From NCBI RefSeq assembly GCF_008704395.1, contig NZ_CP023695.1, forward strand, positions 6,882,001 to 6,946,000: 64,000 nucleotides of DNA, in the 5' to 3' direction. Positions 62,088 to 64,000 of this stretch are shown here, one piece after another. A program made the position numbers and the translations under genes. The DNA comes from Streptomyces alboniger. Lineage in GTDB: Bacteria; Actinomycetota; Actinomycetes; Streptomycetales; Streptomycetaceae. The notes below the pieces were generated by a model that worked only from the letters and a program-made list of their open reading frames with translations, ran no database searches and was not told where the DNA came from. Numbering within the stretch: position 1 is the first letter of the stretch; each line of letters opens with the position of its first letter.

Positions 62088-63193
62088 AAGACCCCGCCCC
62101 AGCCCCCGACCCGCCCTGGGCCCTCCTCGCCGAACTCACCCACGGCTGCCCCCTGCGGTGCGCCTACTGCTCCAATCCCACCGAACTCACCAGTGTTGCG
62201 GGCGAGTTGAGCGCCGCTGAATGGGCGGACGTACTGGATCAGGCCGCCGCACTCGGCGTCGTGCAGACCCATCTGTCCGGCGGGGAGCCGCTGTTGCGCC
62301 GCGACCTCGCCGAGATCGTCGCCGCCGCCGACTCCGCCGGGATCTACACGCAGCTGGTGACCAGCGGCGTGGGCCTGCACCGCGAGCGCCTCGGCCGGCT
62401 CATCGACGCGGGGCTGCGCAGCGTCCAGCTGTCCGTGCAGCATGCCGACCCGGAGGCGGCGGCGCGCATCGCGGGCGCCCGGGCGTTCACCGCGAAGGAG
62501 CGGGCGGCACGTCTGGTGCGGTCCACCGGGCTGCCGCTCGGGCTGAACGCCGTACTGCACCGCGCGAACCTCGACGCGCTCGACGCCCTCGTGGAACTCG
62601 GCCTGGCCTGGGGCGCCGACCGGGTCGAGCTGGCCAACACCCAGTTCTACGGCTGGGCGCTGCGCAACCGCGACGCCCTGCTGCCGGACCGCGCTCAGGT
62701 CGCGCGTGCCCGCGAACGCGTCGAACGGTGGCGCGAGCGGCTCACGGGCCGCATGGAACTGGTGTGGGTGGCGCCCGACTACGTCGACGGCGTCGCGAAG
62801 CCCTGCATGGGCGGCTGGGGCGCGGTGTCCCTGACCGTCACCCCCGACGGCGCCGTGCTGCCCTGCCCGGCCGCCGCCGGACTCCTCGGCCCGGACGCGC
62901 CGAACGTCCGGGAGCACCGACTGGGCTGGATCTGGCGGGAGTCGGACGCCTTCGGCCGCTACCGGGGCGAGACGTGGATGAGTGATCCCTGCCGCGGCTG
63001 CGAGCTGCGCACCGCCGACTTCGGAGGCTGCCGATGCCAGGCGTACGCCCTGACCGGGGACGCCGCGCGCACGGACCCCGCGTGCCACCGCTCGCCCGAC
63101 CACGGGATGATCCGCGCCCTGGTCGACGGGGCGGCCCGCCCCCAGGCCGACGGTAAGCAGCCCGCCTACGCCTACCGCACCCACGCGCCGTAA
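62084..63193 (+). CDS. pqqE: Radical SAM/SPASM peptide cyclase PqqE
   Basis: 369 residues. The radical-SAM cluster is CPLRCAYC (Cys22, 26, 29), with HLSGGEPLLRRDLAEIVAAA and VTSGVGLHRERLGRL following; the SPASM auxiliary-cluster Cys are in AKPCMGGWGAVSLTV, VLPCPAAA, CRGCELRTADFGGCRCQAYA and DPACHRS. It joins Glu and Tyr of PqqA by a C-C bond, the first step of PQQ synthesis. The ATG at 62084 overlaps the pqqD stop. Confidence 0.96.
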   Translation: MKDPAPAPDPPWALLAELTHGCPLRCAYCSNPTELTSVAGELSAAEWADVLDQAAALGVVQTHLSGGEPLLRRDLAEIVAAADSAGIYTQLVTSGVGLHRERLGRLIDAGLRSVQLSVQHADPEAAARIAGARAFTAKERAARLVRSTGLPLGLNAVLHRANLDALDALVELGLAWGADRVELANTQFYGWALRNRDALLPDRAQVARARERVERWRERLTGRMELVWVAPDYVDGVAKPCMGGWGAVSLTVTPDGAVLPCPAAAGLLGPDAPNVREHRLGWIWRESDAFGRYRGETWMSDPCRGCELRTADFGGCRCQAYALTGDAARTDPACHRSPDHGMIRALVDGAARPQADGKQPAYAYRTHAP

Positions 63194-63264
63194 CCACCGC
63201 CCCTCTACAGCTCGACCTCCACGGCTCCACCTCCACAGATCGACAGAGACGGAGAACCGGCATC

Positions 63265-64000
63265 ATGGCAAGAACTCTCATCGCCCTGACCGCTGCGGGT
63301 GCTGTCACCGCCGCCTCGCTCACCCTGGCCAAAGAGCCCGCCGTGCTCGGCGAACCCGGTGCGCCCACCACCGTGTCCACCGGGTGGACCATCCCCTGGG
63401 GCACCTCGTGGCTGCCCGACGGATCCGCCGCCCTGGTCACCGAGCGCGACGACTTCCGGGTGTGGCGGCTCTCGAAGGACGGCAGGGACAAGCGGCGGCT
63501 CGGCACCGTCCCGGAGTCGCTGACCACCGGCGGCGAGGGCGGCCTGATGGGAATAGCCGTCGACCCGGACTGGGCCACGAACCACCACGTGTACGTGATG
63601 CACACCTCCACCGAGGGCAACCGCATCGCCCGCATGACGTACGACGGCACGACCCTGTCCGGCTACAAGCCGCTGCTCAAGGGGATCAAGAAGAACAAGT
63701 ACCACAACGGCGGACGCCTCGCCTTCGGCCCCGACGGATACCTCTACGCCACCACCGGTGACGCCCAGGACAAGGCCCTCGCGCAGGACAGGAACTCCCT
63801 CAACGGCAAGATCCTGCGGCTGACGAAGGACGGGAAGCCCGCGCCGGGCAACCCCTTCGGCAACCACGTCTACAGCATGGGCCACCGCAACCCGCAGGGC
63901 ATCGCGTTCGACGCCCAAGGAAGGCTCTGGGGGGCCGAGTTCGGAGACCGCAGGACGGACGAACTCAACCTCATCAAGCCGGGCGGGAACTACGGCTGGC
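63265..64000 (+). CDS. PQQ-dependent sugar dehydrogenase (sGDH/YliI family), 3' end outside window
   Basis: About 245 N-terminal residues are visible; the frame is open to the window end. After a hydrophobic leader (MARTLIALTAAGAVTAASLT, a probable secretion signal) come the propeller blades of soluble aldose/glucose dehydrogenases: STGWTIPWGTSWLPDGSAAL, EGGLMGIAVDPDWATNHHVY, NKYHNGGRLAFGPDGYLYA and HRNPQGIAFDAQGRLWGAEF, which in the family carry PQQ/Ca2+-binding residues. GGAG lies 11 bases before the ATG. It follows pqqE by 71 nt in the same direction, which ties the cofactor to its enzyme. Confidence 0.93.
   Translation, partial: MARTLIALTAAGAVTAASLTLAKEPAVLGEPGAPTTVSTGWTIPWGTSWLPDGSAALVTERDDFRVWRLSKDGRDKRRLGTVPESLTTGGEGGLMGIAVDPDWATNHHVYVMHTSTEGNRIARMTYDGTTLSGYKPLLKGIKKNKYHNGGRLAFGPDGYLYATTGDAQDKALAQDRNSLNGKILRLTKDGKPAPGNPFGNHVYSMGHRNPQGIAFDAQGRLWGAEFGDRRTDELNLIKPGGNYGW

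Overview
The window is about 72% G+C with very strong third-position G/C bias, many ATGA/GTGA stop-start overlaps and frequent GTG starts. Together with a complete 3' part of the actinomycete gvpOAFGYZJLSK gas-vesicle cluster, this points to Streptomyces or a very close relative. No rRNA, tRNA or CRISPR array was seen.

Layout. 1-4.4 kb: gas-vesicle operon (end of gvpF, then gvpG-Y-Z-J-L-S-K). 4.4-13.8 kb: large membrane protein, methyltransferase, PAP2/diacylglycerol-kinase fusion, ABC-F ATPase, DUF6158 protein, maleylpyruvate-isomerase-like protein, Ppx/GppA phosphatase, CBS protein. 14-22.8 kb: a thiamine-diphosphate pyruvate-oxidase-like gene with an apparent frameshift, a SigB/F-type sigma factor, PAS/GAF and GAF/ANTAR sensors, an aminotransferase-fold protein without a single lysine, two metallo-beta-lactamase-fold hydrolases and a DedA protein. 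23.3-24.7 kb: an aminoglycoside-acetyltransferase-like GNAT gene between two ~108-bp inverted repeats. 24.8-28.5 kb: phosphodiesterase-like membrane protein and an APC permease. 28.5-36.1 kb: accessory-looking segment with a caspase-like DUF6345-type protein, a DnaJ-type zinc-finger protein, a DUF6338 membrane protein with a small acidic partner, a TPR-CHAT protein and an RDD protein in lower-G+C DNA. 36.1-40.6 kb: GNAT, lipoprotein lacking a canonical start codon, OsmC, a stand-alone DnaK. 40.6-47.2 kb: respiratory nitrate reductase narGHJI. 47.5-51 kb: small membrane protein, XRE regulator, pterin dehydratase, two methyltransferases.

51.1-58.8 kb is the most notable unit: a four-gene overlapping operon coding for a CU044_2847-type (trypsin-co-occurring) protein, a trypsin-VMAP protein, a MoxR-type AAA+ ATPase and a 1468-residue SAV_2336/vWA - NB-ARC - TPR protein. 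This matches the predicted vWA-MoxR-VMAP ternary conflict systems; the last gene carries a TTA codon, which suggests bldA-linked developmental control. 58.8-64 kb: an aldo/keto reductase, then a complete pqqABCDE operon (with an unusually long PqqA precursor) followed by a PQQ-type sugar dehydrogenase that runs off the window, so cofactor synthesis and its user are encoded side by side.
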